From: an uncultured Bacteroidales bacterium
GTDB lineage: Bacteria; Bacteroidota; Bacteroidia; Bacteroidales; Paludibacteraceae
Assembly: GCA_934725535.1 (NCBI GenBank)
Contig: CAKVBV010000039.1
Location: forward strand, 1-22,613
Length of the DNA stretch: 22,613 nucleotides
Direction of reading: 5' to 3'
In this document: piece after piece, positions 1-6,581 of the stretch
How the letters are laid out: the number at the start of each line of letters is the position of its first letter
Numbering within the stretch: the first letter of the stretch is position 1
Program-made: the position numbers and the translations under genes
Notes under the pieces: model-generated
What the model was told of the DNA's origin: nothing
Database searches by the model: none
The model's input: only the letters and a program-made list of their open reading frames with translations

Positions 1-57
1 TTACGCTTCACGTCCTCCAAGTGCGTAGCATCGCCATACAGTTTGTGCCAAACTGCC

Positions 58-119
58 CGCGGACGGGGAGAGCACCCCACTACGTCCACGGACTTGTGGG
101 GACCCCGCGGGCGTCCGCG
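58..119. repeat. Nested GC-rich palindrome
   Basis: CGCGGACG (58-65) pairs with CGTCCGCG (112-119). Inside it CCCCAC (75-80) pairs with GTGGGG (96-101), and GTCC (84-87) pairs with GGAC (90-93). The result is one long nested fold in non-coding DNA. No T-run follows on either strand, so a simple terminator is not supported. The outer arms resemble the hairpin at 8216-8234. Confidence 0.6.
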
Positions 120-187
120 TCCCCTGAATAATACACAATCTTGATGCGGTTGCCCTGTACGTTCTTCGCCTTACAGGAGCGGCTACT

Positions 188-221
188 ATTGACGACGCGG
201 GACGCGTCGTCCCCCACAAAA
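188..221. repeat. 34-bp direct repeat with perfect hairpin, copy 1
   Basis: This copy is identical over 34 bp to 277-310. It contains a perfect inverted repeat, GACGACGCG (191-199), loop GGA, CGCGTCGTC (203-211), followed by CCCCCACAAAA. The hairpin lies between the GC-rich palindrome and an AT-rich stretch. Its role is unknown; a dispersed palindromic element or a protein-binding site are both possible. Confidence 0.75.
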
Positions 222-276
222 GTAAACAATATCGTCAGTCATAAAAAAGGATTCTTGTCAGATTAGCCATATGACA

Positions 277-310
277 ATTGACGACGCGGGACGCGTCGTC
301 CCCCACAAAA
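277..310. repeat. 34-bp direct repeat with perfect hairpin, copy 2
   Basis: Second copy of the element at 188-221, with hairpin arms at 280-288 and 292-300. The 3' half (GTCGTC plus an A-rich tail) continues into a degenerate 16-bp tandem array, so the hairpin element and the array appear related. Confidence 0.75.
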
Positions 311-401
311 CGTCGTCTCCACAAAGAGTCGTCCCCGCAGAGAGTCCCATAAAGAGACATCTCTTAAGAGTCGTTCACACAAAAAGTCATCCACAAAGTG
401 C
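295..401. repeat. Degenerate 16-bp tandem array
   Basis: Successive units begin with GTC and resemble GTCGTCYCCACAAAGA. Units start at 295, 312, 328 and 344, and again at 370 and 386 after a 10-bp interruption. The unit matches the 3' half of the 34-bp hairpin repeats. No coding role is apparent. Confidence 0.5.
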
Positions 402-494
402 CGATGCCAAAGATTAGCGCAACAGTAGCACTGGTATAATATATAGTAGCATTGGCGTAACATAGTATAAAAAAGACAAAATATACAGACTAAA

Positions 495-526
495 TTTGTC
501 CGGTTGGCTGATTTGCTATATCTTTG
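495..526 (+). promoter_or_regulatory. Bacteroidetes-type promoter of the metal-uptake unit
   Basis: TTTG (495-498) is the -33 element and TATCTTTG (519-526) is the -7 element, with 20 bp between them. This matches the Bacteroidetes housekeeping consensus (TTTG, 19-21 bp, TAnnTTTG). The first start codon follows at 565. A metal-dependent operator such as a Zur site is plausible for this locus, but I could not identify one. Confidence 0.75.
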
Positions 527-564
527 CAGCGTTTTTACATCAAAAGCATAGCATACGCTTATCT

Positions 565-930
565 ATGAAGAGACGGTTGTACACACAGTTTGTGGCGGTA
601 TTGCTGCTGGCAGTATATGCGCAAGTGCTGTTGGTGAAAGATTTTCACCGGCACGATGTGTGTGCAGAGACGGTGTCTGTCTGCTGTTCCGTCGCCGCTT
701 TGGATGATGCACAGCCTTGTTCCTCCACTGCGGTACTGACAGACGATTATGCTGACGAGCATCACTGCCCGATATGCGACTTTACCTTCTCGCTGTCCAC
801 GGCGGCGGTTGACTACGTGCAGTCGCCCGTGCCGGTATGGTTTGCCACTCTTTTGGCGGGAGAGTCTGTCTCGCCCATATATACATTTTCCCACTATTAT
901 TCTCTTCGCGCTCCGCCTGTGGCAGGTTGA
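565..930 (+). CDS. Small exported His/Cys protein upstream of TonB receptor
   Basis: A 121-residue protein. The start at 565 was chosen over an in-frame ATG at 496 because 496 lies inside the promoter, and because 565 gives a clean N-terminus: two basic residues, then a hydrophobic segment at about residues 8-23 that is a signal peptide or membrane anchor. The mature part carries FHRH, several cysteines (about 33, 40, 41, 52) and a compact HHCPICDF motif at 66-73, which could bind a transition metal. It sits 38 bp upstream of a TonB-dependent receptor, in the same direction and under the same promoter. Small proteins with an HxCPICxF motif are often found beside metal receptors in Bacteroidales. 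I infer a role in metal handling at the envelope; the reaction or partner is unknown. Confidence 0.75.
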   Translation: MKRRLYTQFVAVLLLAVYAQVLLVKDFHRHDVCAETVSVCCSVAALDDAQPCSSTAVLTDDYADEHHCPICDFTFSLSTAAVDYVQSPVPVWFATLLAGESVSPIYTFSHYYSLRAPPVAG

Positions 931-968
931 TATTGTAGTATCAATCCTATTATTTACAGACAGAGACT

Positions 969-3044
969 ATGAACAAAATCATTTTTACGGGGCTTTTGCT
1001 CCCTGTTTGTTCATTCGTCTCGCTGTACGCACAGACCACAGACTCTATCAGGAGCGTTGAGTTCCAAGAAATCAGCGTTACCGCCTCCCGCAAAGCGGAG
1101 CATGCGGTATTGGCTACCCAATCAGCAGAACAGGTGTCGTCCGACGAGATGCACCTGCGTGCAGGGCATAGCCTGATGAGCACTTTGTCGCACACCCCCG
1201 GTGTACAATCGATGGACATCGGTGTGGGTTTCAGCAAACCGATGATACGCGGTTTGGGCTTTCAGCGTATAGCCGTGGCGGAGAACAACATCAAACAGGA
1301 AGGTCAGCAATGGGGTGCTGACCATGGTTTGGAAATAGATGCCAACAACGTGGACGGCGTGCGGATTGTCAAAGGTCCGGCTTCCGTTCTCTACGGCAGC
1401 GATGCTATGGGCGGAGTGATAGAGATACTCCCGCCCGCCATCCCCCGGAACGATACCTTGGGTGCGGAGATTGCCCTGCGTTGCCAGACCGTCAATATCG
1501 GTTTGGGCGGCACGGCTATGTGCTATCTGAAGCGCGGTCACTGGTATGCCCGCCTGCGCTACAGCGAGCGGCATTGGGCGGATTACAGCGTGCCTGCCGA
1601 CAGTTTCACCTACCTCAGTATGCGTCTGCCTATCCGCAAGCGGCGGTTGCAAAACACGGCGGGACTGGAGCGCAGCGGCAATGCACTGCTGGTGTATCAG
1701 CGGGGCGGCTACCGCACCGAACTGACGCTGAGCGACACCTACCAGAAAGCAGGTTTCTTCAGCGGGGCGCACGGTATCCCCAATGCGGCGCAGTTGGACA
1801 GCGCAGGCAGCCGTTGGGACATCGCTTTGCCGTTCAGCAGCGTCAACCACCTGAAAGTTACTTCGTGCAACCGTTGGACGCACGGTTTCACACAGACCAC
1901 CCTCACCCTCGGCTACCAACTCAACCACCGCGAGGAGTGGAGCCGCTTCCATACGCACGTACTCGGGCAGCAGCCGCCTGCCGTGGACCCCGACAAAGAG
2001 TTGATGCTGCACCTGCATACGGCTTCGGCAAACCTGCAGATGCGCTTCACGCCTTCCACCGAGTGGGAGCATTATGCCGGCGTATCGGCTATGTATCAGT
2101 ACAACAGCATCGGCGGCTATTCGTTCCTGATACCGGCTTACCAACGTGCCGAAGCGGGGGCGTACTACCTGGTCAACTGGCTGCCGTTGCCCTGCTGGAC
2201 ATTCAGCGCGGCACTCCGCTATGACTACGGCTATATCCACAGTCAGCCGCACGACTCGACCGTGCACGAGATACGGCGGCACCTGCACAACTACTCGCTT
2301 GCCGCCGGTGCGGAGTACAAGACACTCCGCCACCAACTGCAGATACATATAGGCAGGGCGTTCCGTATGCCTTCGGTCAACGAACTGGCAAGCAACGGTG
2401 TACACCACGGTGCTTTCCGCCACGAGAGGGGGGACAACAGTCTGCCGAGCGAACAGGGATGGCAAGCCGATGTGTCGTACCGCTATACGCATGAGCGTGT
2501 GGAAGTGAGCGTGTCGCCGTTTGTCAATTACTACACCCATTATATCTACCTGCGCCCGACAGGACTATGGTCCGACCTGCCCGATGCGGGGCAGATATAC
2601 CGCTACACCGACTCGCCCGCGCTCTTTGCCGGTGGCGAACTGCGTACCAAAGTGCGCCTCGTGGCACGGCTCTACTATACGCTGCTCGGCGAATATGTGC
2701 ATACATACAACCTGCAGAGCCACACCGCCTTGCCGTTCTCCCCGCCGGCTTCCATGCGCAACAGTATCGGCTGGGAAGACCGCCTGTGGCGACTCGAGAT
2801 AGAGTGCCAGACGGTAGCCCCGCAACGGCATATCGCCCACAACGAAGACCCGACACCCGGCTACACCCTCCTGCACGCCGTGGCGAGCGTGGATATTCCG
2901 CTTCCGAAAGGCAGGATGTCCATCGTCCTGCAAGGCAACAACTTACTCAACAAGGCATATCTCAACCACCTCAGTTTCTATCGCAAGATAGAACTCCCCG
3001 AGGCGGGTATAGATATACAAACAACTATTCGTTTCACTTTTTAA
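969..3044 (+). CDS. TonB-dependent outer-membrane receptor, probable metal or metal-chelate uptake
   Basis: A 691-residue protein with a signal peptide ending near SLYAQ (residue 22). A plug domain follows at about 30-155, with the VSVTAS-like start EISVTAS, the plug element PMIRGLGFQRIAV, and VDGVRIVKGPASVLYGSDAMGGVIEI just before the barrel split into its usual two blocks. A 22-strand-type barrel runs to the C-terminal TIRFTF, with a terminal Phe as expected for outer-membrane insertion. There is no N-terminal carboxypeptidase-like extension, so this is the short receptor class and not a SusC type. His-rich loops (for example HHGAFRHERG, near residue 475) and the flanking His/Cys-rich genes suggest a divalent metal such as zinc, or a metal chelate. 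That substrate is inferred from context, not shown by the sequence. Confidence 0.9.
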   Translation: MNKIIFTGLLLPVCSFVSLYAQTTDSIRSVEFQEISVTASRKAEHAVLATQSAEQVSSDEMHLRAGHSLMSTLSHTPGVQSMDIGVGFSKPMIRGLGFQRIAVAENNIKQEGQQWGADHGLEIDANNVDGVRIVKGPASVLYGSDAMGGVIEILPPAIPRNDTLGAEIALRCQTVNIGLGGTAMCYLKRGHWYARLRYSERHWADYSVPADSFTYLSMRLPIRKRRLQNTAGLERSGNALLVYQRGGYRTELTLSDTYQKAGFFSGAHGIPNAAQLDSAGSRWDIALPFSSVNHLKVTSCNRWTHGFTQTTLTLGYQLNHREEWSRFHTHVLGQQPPAVDPDKELMLHLHTASANLQMRFTPSTEWEHYAGVSAMYQYNSIGGYSFLIPAYQRAEAGAYYLVNWLPLPCWTFSAALRYDYGYIHSQPHDSTVHEIRRHLHNYSLAAGAEYKTLRHQLQIHIGRAFRMPSVNELASNGVHHGAFRHERGDNSLPSEQGWQADVSYRYTHERVEVSVSPFVNYYTHYIYLRPTGLWSDLPDAGQIYRYTDSPALFAGGELRTKVRLVARLYYTLLGEYVHTYNLQSHTALPFSPPASMRNSIGWEDRLWRLEIECQTVAPQRHIAHNEDPTPGYTLLHAVASVDIPLPKGRMSIVLQGNNLLNKAYLNHLSFYRKIELPEAGIDIQTTIRFTF

Positions 3045-3056
3045 TTATTTATCATT

Positions 3057-3524
3057 ATGAAAACAAATGTTTTTGTTTCAGTTTTGGCACTTACGTGCTT
3101 AGTGTTCATCGGTTGTGAAAAGCAAGACGCCGACACCACCAAACCGGTTATCTCGCTGTCCGAACCCGAAGAGGGCGAGGAAGTACGGACCGGCGAGAGT
3201 ATGCACCTCGAGATGGACTTGTCCGACGATGTAGCGTTGGCAGGTTATATGGTGGAGGTGCACAACAACTTCGACCACCACGGGCATAAGGCTCCCGCAC
3301 GTGCTGCCGAGGACAGTGTGGTGTTCTATTTCAAGCAGTCGTACGAGATTTCGGGGCGCAACCAGCACATCCACTCGCACGATGTAGTCATCCCCGCCAA
3401 TGCCAAAGCGGGCGACTACCATCTGATGGTGTATTGCACCGATGCCGCCGGCAACCAGTCGTTTGTGGCGCGTAACATCGTCCTCTCGCCCGATGCAGAG
3501 CATCATCATCACGATGATGAATAG
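3057..3524 (+). CDS. DUF4625-family His-rich lipoprotein
   Basis: A 155-residue lipoprotein: a signal peptide ends in VFIGC, with lipidation Cys20. The body matches the DUF4625 family, an immunoglobulin-like beta fold recognisable from the LSEPEEGEEVRTGES start, the AGDYHLMVYCTDAAGNQ strand near the C-terminus and its His-rich centre. Histidines cluster at FDHHGHKAP, QHIHSHD and the C-terminal EHHHHDDE tail, which suggests metal binding. The start lies 12 bp after the receptor stop, so the two are co-transcribed. The likely role is a surface metal-capturing partner of the receptor; this is inferred from composition and position. Confidence 0.85.
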   Translation: MKTNVFVSVLALTCLVFIGCEKQDADTTKPVISLSEPEEGEEVRTGESMHLEMDLSDDVALAGYMVEVHNNFDHHGHKAPARAAEDSVVFYFKQSYEISGRNQHIHSHDVVIPANAKAGDYHLMVYCTDAAGNQSFVARNIVLSPDAEHHHHDDE

Positions 3525-3547
3525 AGGCATACAGGAGAATAGGTTTC

Positions 3548-3583
3548 AAGGAGGTTGTCTGTGTATGGCAACCTCCTTTTTTG
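3548..3583 (+). terminator. Rho-independent terminator of the metal-uptake unit
   Basis: AAGGAGGTTG (3548-3557) pairs perfectly with CAACCTCCTT (3569-3578) across an 11-nt loop, and the 3' arm runs into a T tract to 3583. It lies 23 bp after the lipoprotein stop codon and closes the transcription unit. Confidence 0.9.
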
Positions 3584-3670
3584 TTATTGCTTTTCGGAAG
3601 CGAATGGATATGACCGCTGTCAGGATAACAGGTACGCCCGCCATTGTCCAATTGGCACTTTTCATAGGTC

Positions 3671-3736
3671 GCCTGTCCTAAGCGGGTCTGTCGCGGGTCT
3701 ATCGTGAGTCTATCGCGGGTCATTAGCCTATCTCCT
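3671..3736. repeat. Degenerate 11-bp tandem array
   Basis: Successive 11-bp units are GCCTGTCCTAA, GCGGGTCTGTC, GCGGGTCTATC, GTGAGTCTATC, GCGGGTCATTA and GCCTATCTCCT, starting at 3671. The array fills the gap between the terminator and the next promoter. The rest of 3584-3755 shows nothing else I can name. Confidence 0.65.
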
Positions 3737-3755
3737 ACCCAAGATTCTTCTTTTA

Positions 3756-3787
3756 TTTGCACAAGTGCAGGAAAAGCAGTATCTTTG
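3756..3787 (+). promoter_or_regulatory. Promoter and leader hairpin of the DUF3791/DUF3990 cassette
   Basis: TTTG (3756-3759) and TATCTTTG (3780-3787) are spaced by 20 bp. The -7 box and what follows (TATCTTTGCAGGCGTAAAGG, 3780-3799) are identical over 20 bp to the promoter at 6506-6525, upstream of the second structured RNA. The transcribed leader can form a small hairpin using CAGG (3788-3791) with CCTG (3819-3822), or GTAC (3805-3808) with GTAC (3816-3819). Confidence 0.75.
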
Positions 3788-3830
3788 CAGGCGTAAAGGT
3801 GTATGTACTAATGCGGTACCTGTGTATGTT

Positions 3831-4046
3831 ATGAACTTCGAGATACTCAATTTCACTATCTTTTGCGTCAATAATGTGGCGTTGCGCCTCAACAAAAGTG
3901 CAAAAGAGGTGTATCACAAAATGCAGAAGGCGAATATCATCAACGGATATATCGTCCCCTGCTATGATGTGCTGCATACGTTCTCCAAAGAGTACATCGT
4001 GGATGACCTGGTCTCGTTCATGCAAAAGAAAGGCGTGCTGCAATGA
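3831..4046 (+). CDS. DUF3791 protein, putative antitoxin-like partner
   Basis: A 71-residue protein. The ATG at 3831 was chosen because the longer open frame from 3765 begins inside the promoter. It matches the DUF3791 family: an N-terminal helix with FTIFCVNNVA, an amphipathic middle, and the family's ending CYDVLHTFSKEYIVDDL. No signal peptide or membrane segment, so it is cytoplasmic. Its stop overlaps the next start (ATGA at 4043-4046), indicating translational coupling to the DUF3990 gene. Tight pairing of small DUF3791 proteins with a DUF3990 enzyme-like protein suggests a toxin-antitoxin arrangement. Neither the antitoxin role nor the mechanism is shown by the sequence. Confidence 0.85.
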   Translation: MNFEILNFTIFCVNNVALRLNKSAKEVYHKMQKANIINGYIVPCYDVLHTFSKEYIVDDLVSFMQKKGVLQ

Positions 4047-4513
4047 TAGTCTATCACACTTCCACCATAGAAATATCCCGACCGGATGTCCTACATTCCC
4101 GTCCGCGCTTGGATTTCGGTATCGGTTTCTACCTTACGCCCATACGCACGCAAGCGGAGCGGTATGGTGAACGGTTCCTGCGGCGGGGCAATAGTGCGGT
4201 ACTCAATATCTATGAGTTGAATGACAACCGTATGGATTGTTCGCATAAGGTATTTGAAGCGTACAACGGCGAATGGTTGGACTTTATTACGGCGTGCCGC
4301 AAGTGTTTGCCGCACGAGCAGTATGACATCATTGAGGGTGGTATTGCCGATGACCAAGTGTTTGACACAATAGACCTGTACTTTGCGGGCATTTACACGC
4401 GCGAACAGGCACTCAACCAACTCCTGTACAAGAAACCCAACCACCAGATTTGCATCACCTCGCAACGGGTGTTGGACGAGTATCTGCATTTTCAATCTTC
4501 TCAAATGTTGTAA
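4043..4513 (+). CDS. DUF3990 protein, ADP-ribosyltransferase-like putative toxin
   Basis: A 156-residue cytoplasmic protein of the DUF3990 family. Visible family features are the N-terminal YHTS (residues 4-7), DFGIGFYLT (24-32) followed by a Q-A pair, a central IYELN strand, DIIEGGIADDQVFD (about 95-108) and QICITSQRVLDEY near the end. The order of His in YHTS, then Tyr in GFYLT, then an acidic segment resembles the catalytic layout of ADP-ribosyltransferases; DUF3990 is, as far as I recall, related to that fold. The start overlaps the upstream DUF3791 gene by 4 bp, and a second DUF3791 gene follows 2 bp after the stop. I infer a NAD-dependent toxin with small partners. Target and activity are unknown, and which acidic residue would be catalytic is uncertain. 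Confidence 0.85.
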   Translation: MIVYHTSTIEISRPDVLHSRPRLDFGIGFYLTPIRTQAERYGERFLRRGNSAVLNIYELNDNRMDCSHKVFEAYNGEWLDFITACRKCLPHEQYDIIEGGIADDQVFDTIDLYFAGIYTREQALNQLLYKKPNHQICITSQRVLDEYLHFQSSQML

Positions 4514-4515
4514 CT

Positions 4516-4734
4516 ATGCAAGCCAATCAGACCGTCTTACAAATGAAATACGCCCGCATTGTCAAACTCTTTGCGGAGCAAGCGGGCTTGTCTTACGAGG
4601 ACGCATTGGGCAAATTTTATGACTCGACCACCTACGACCTTATCAGCAACGGTGTGGCGGATGTGCATTGTTTCAGCGATGAGTATCTCGCCGACGAACT
4701 GCTGATAGAGTTTGGCTATAAACAGAAAAAATAA
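4516..4734 (+). CDS. Second DUF3791-like protein
   Basis: A 72-residue protein. The start at 4516 lies 2 bp after the DUF3990 stop, and the longer upstream frame overlaps that gene extensively. It is a distant relative of the DUF3791 protein at 3831: an N-terminal helix (ARIVKLFAEQAG), a central YDLISNGVAD, then CFSDEYLADELLIEFG, which lines up with the DVLHTFSKEYIVDDL region. It is more acidic and more diverged than the first copy. Its place between the DUF3990 gene and the structured RNA makes it the last protein of the cassette before the RNA. Antidote, co-antidote or adaptor are all possible. Confidence 0.7.
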   Translation: MQANQTVLQMKYARIVKLFAEQAGLSYEDALGKFYDSTTYDLISNGVADVHCFSDEYLADELLIEFGYKQKK

Positions 4735-4750
4735 TATATTAACCAAACAT

Positions 4751-5048
4751 ATAAACTGCTTATGTAAACCAGCATCGTAAAGGCGATGCATGACATATTT
4801 TTAACAGCATTGGCTATTATTTCGCGTTCGACAAAGTCTACCAAACATTTAGAACTTATGAAATAATACAGTGGGATGTTATACCGACATCTTTATCCCT
4901 GTTTAGTAGCAGTGCTCACGTGTACTATGTACAACGTGGGTCTGTTTATAGGGATAAGGGGTTTGGTAGACACCTGTCGAACGCATAAACAGGCTCACCT
5001 TTTTTATGTGTTCGCGAGATTGATAGCATTGCATAAATCTATCAATCT
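4751..5048 (+). ncRNA. Structured pseudoknotted RNA upstream of methylase, copy A
   Basis: A candidate structured RNA found by comparison with 6582-6894. Helices: P1 GCATCG 4772-4777 / CGATGC 4784-4789 with loop TAAAGG; P2 ATTATTTC 4816-4823 / GAAATAAT 4860-4867; P3 in two blocks, 4824-4833 with 4975-4984 (10 bp) and 4836-4846 with 4961-4971 (11 bp), separated by AA and ACC; P4 4891-4900 with 4950-4959; P5 CACGTGTAC 4917-4925 with GTACaACGTG 4929-4938; P6 ATAAA 4985-4989 with TTTAT 5003-5007; P7 AGATTGATAG 5017-5026 with CTATCAATCT 5039-5048. P2 and P3 interlock, giving a pseudoknot. Near-invariant blocks include ATAAACTGCTTATGTAA (4751-4767) and TTTTTAACAGCATT (4798-4811). P7 ends at the base before the methylase ATG. 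I see no promoter of its own, so it is probably transcribed from 3780. Function unknown. Confidence 0.75.
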
Positions 5049-5555
5049 ATGGCACGGAAAGACTTGGCGCAAGCCAAAGATGCAAAGAAGGACGAGTTCT
5101 ACACCCAATTGGACGACATAGCCAAAGAGCTCAAATACTACAAGCCTTATTTCAAAGACAAGGTCGTATTCTGCAACTGCGACGACCCGTACGAAAGCAA
5201 CTTCTTCAAGTATTTTGCCCTCAATTTCAACGCATTGGGACTACGCAAACTGATTGCCACCTGCTACAACGGTTCGCCCGTATCGGGCAATGAACTGCTG
5301 TTGGACTTCGGTACCACGGTGGACGACCCGAAGAAAATCGCCTACAAAGTGGAGATAACCGAGGTAACGGACACCAACGGCGACGGAGCGATTAACTTGG
5401 CAGATATTCAGTACCTGATGCAGAATGACAAGAACGTAATTTCCATATTGCAAGGCAATGGCGATTTCCGTAGTCCCGAATGCGTGGAACTGCTCCAACA
5501 GGCAGATATAGTGGTAACCAACCTGTCTCGTATCTGTTTCGCAACCTGCGTATAA
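5049..5555 (+). pseudogene. Truncated EcoRI-family DNA adenine methylase
   Basis: The frame encodes 168 residues that match the N-terminal half of the intact methylase at 6895, then stops. Identity is high from about 5151 to 5522 (about 22 mismatches in about 370 bp by my count, nearly all synonymous). Similarity breaks exactly at the catalytic NPPF motif: the protein reads VVTN, then LSRICFATCV and a stop. Traces of the lost FSLFRE coding sequence remain in the last 30 bases (CTGTTTCGC), so the damage looks like small indels followed by loss of the 3' half. Without NPPF and the C-terminal half it cannot be an active methylase. The FCNCDDP motif and the EF-hand-like loop are kept. It could still act as a recombination donor or make a short protein. 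Confidence 0.85.
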
Positions 5556-5675
5556 GATAACTATAACATAAACAGAACATAACCGATACATAAGAATACT
5601 TTTGTAATGCTTTTACCATACCAACAAACCGCCTTTATTATAGGCATACCGTTTAATAAGAAATCCTTGATATTG

Positions 5676-5706
5676 TTGTATATATTAAATAAAATGTATA
5701 TCTTTG
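5676..5706 (+). promoter_or_regulatory. Promoter of the DUF2971 gene
   Basis: TTG (5676-5678) and TATCTTTG (5699-5706) are 20 bp apart, and the start codon is at 5737. The surrounding 5556-5736 stretch is AT-rich and contains nothing else I can identify. Confidence 0.7.
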
Positions 5707-5736
5707 TGGCAAATTGACAGATAAAAGAGCAGATAT

Positions 5737-6468
5737 ATGGCTTCACTTTTCAAATATAGGGAATGTAATGACTACACATTAGATATTTTGAGAATGGGTA
5801 AAGTTCATTTCTCCCGACCAATAGACTTTAATGATCCCTTTGATTGCAAACCATTTATTGATAAGAATTTAGAAATATGTTGGAATGCTGTTGGATTATT
5901 TACGGCTAATGATGGCGGTGTTGAAACTCGCCCTGTGGAATTACGACTACCAAATGAATATATGCAAGAAATATATAATAGTGTGTTTTCTAAAATTGGG
6001 ATTTTCTGTGTGAGTGCGAAAGGAGATAGCACACAAATGTGGGCACATTATGCAGATAATCATAAGGGGATTTGTTTGGAATTTAATGCAGAGTTATTAA
6101 TTAAAAGCCTGGGATTAATGAGAAAAGTGCACTATAATGAGACCCCTAATTCTATTCATTCTAGGTTTGAAGATATGACAGAAAAAGAAATTATGGCATT
6201 GTTCTGTTCTAAGCAAAAAGAATGGGAACCTGAGAAAGAGTATCGTTTTATTAAACGGGGTAGCGATATGGCAACGCAAACAGAATATCCATTTCTCAAA
6301 GAGGCACTCACAGCAATATATTTTGGTTTGAAATGTTCTGAGGAGAATATGAAACTCTATATGCGAACATGTAAAGAGAATGGTTTTGCACACGTAAAGT
6401 TTTATAAGATGGTACTTGCAGAAGATATGACGTATGATATGGGGTTCTGCGAAATAAACATACTATAA
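5737..6468 (+). CDS. DUF2971 protein
   Basis: A 243-residue soluble protein of the DUF2971 family. Family landmarks are the N-terminal SLFKYRECN (about 3-11), FNDPFDC (31-37), IFCVSAKGDSTQMWAHYADNHKG (about 89-111) leading to ICLEF, a central EWEPEKEYRFIK, and a C-terminal IYFGLKCSEEN. The biochemical function of the family is not established to my knowledge; members often sit in accessory and defence islands. It has its own promoter and lies between the two RNA/methylase copies. The gene is strongly AT-rich compared with the core genes on either side, which suggests recent transfer and makes it a candidate insertion between two repeats. Confidence 0.8.
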   Translation: MASLFKYRECNDYTLDILRMGKVHFSRPIDFNDPFDCKPFIDKNLEICWNAVGLFTANDGGVETRPVELRLPNEYMQEIYNSVFSKIGIFCVSAKGDSTQMWAHYADNHKGICLEFNAELLIKSLGLMRKVHYNETPNSIHSRFEDMTEKEIMALFCSKQKEWEPEKEYRFIKRGSDMATQTEYPFLKEALTAIYFGLKCSEENMKLYMRTCKENGFAHVKFYKMVLAEDMTYDMGFCEINIL

Positions 6469-6482
6469 ATTTATTAGAGAAG

Positions 6483-6550
6483 TTGCGTAATTGCGTAATA
6501 ATTTGTATCTTTGCAGGCGTAAAGGGAATTGTATCAATATGATACGCCTG
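6483..6550 (+). promoter_or_regulatory. Promoter and leader hairpin of structured RNA copy B
   Basis: TTG (6483-6485) and TATCTTTG (6506-6513) are 20 bp apart. The 20 bases 6506-6525 are identical to 3780-3799. The leader can fold with CAGGC (6514-6518) against GCCTG (6546-6550), and internally GTATCA (6531-6536) against TGATAC (6540-6545). An A-rich unstructured linker (about 6551-6581) then leads into the RNA. This promoter would drive the RNA and the intact methylase together. Confidence 0.7.
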
Positions 6551-6581
6551 ACTAACCAATTAACAATAACAACTAAAACAA

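Larger units (their letters stand above)
1..494. other. Gene-free repeat-rich region at the left edge
   Basis: I see no credible gene here. The open frames across it translate to low-complexity Arg/Cys-rich peptides that run through palindromes and repeats, and none resembles a known domain. The stretch holds a nested GC-rich palindrome, a 34-bp direct repeat with a perfect hairpin in each copy, and a degenerate 16-bp tandem array. The last part, about 400-494, is AT-rich and leads into the promoter of the first transcription unit. Confidence 0.6.

Noticed and set aside
1..219. 72-codon open frame on the minus strand at the left edge
   Set aside because: It runs through GC-rich palindromes and one copy of the 34-bp repeat, the protein has no recognisable domain, and composition is typical of a random frame in GC-rich DNA.
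1122..2540. Long open frame on the minus strand inside the TonB receptor gene
   Set aside because: It is antisense to a well-supported receptor, shows no domain or signal peptide, and arises from the GC-rich codon pattern of the receptor.
4751..5048. Guide RNA of an IscB/TnpB-like (omega RNA) system
   Set aside because: The layout (structured RNA directly upstream of the gene) is similar, but the downstream protein is a methylase with no RuvC or bridge helix, and no variable guide segment can be seen from only two copies.
5556..5736. Insertion sequence or transposon ends around the DUF2971 gene
   Set aside because: No terminal inverted repeats, target duplications or transposase gene were visible between the two methylase copies.
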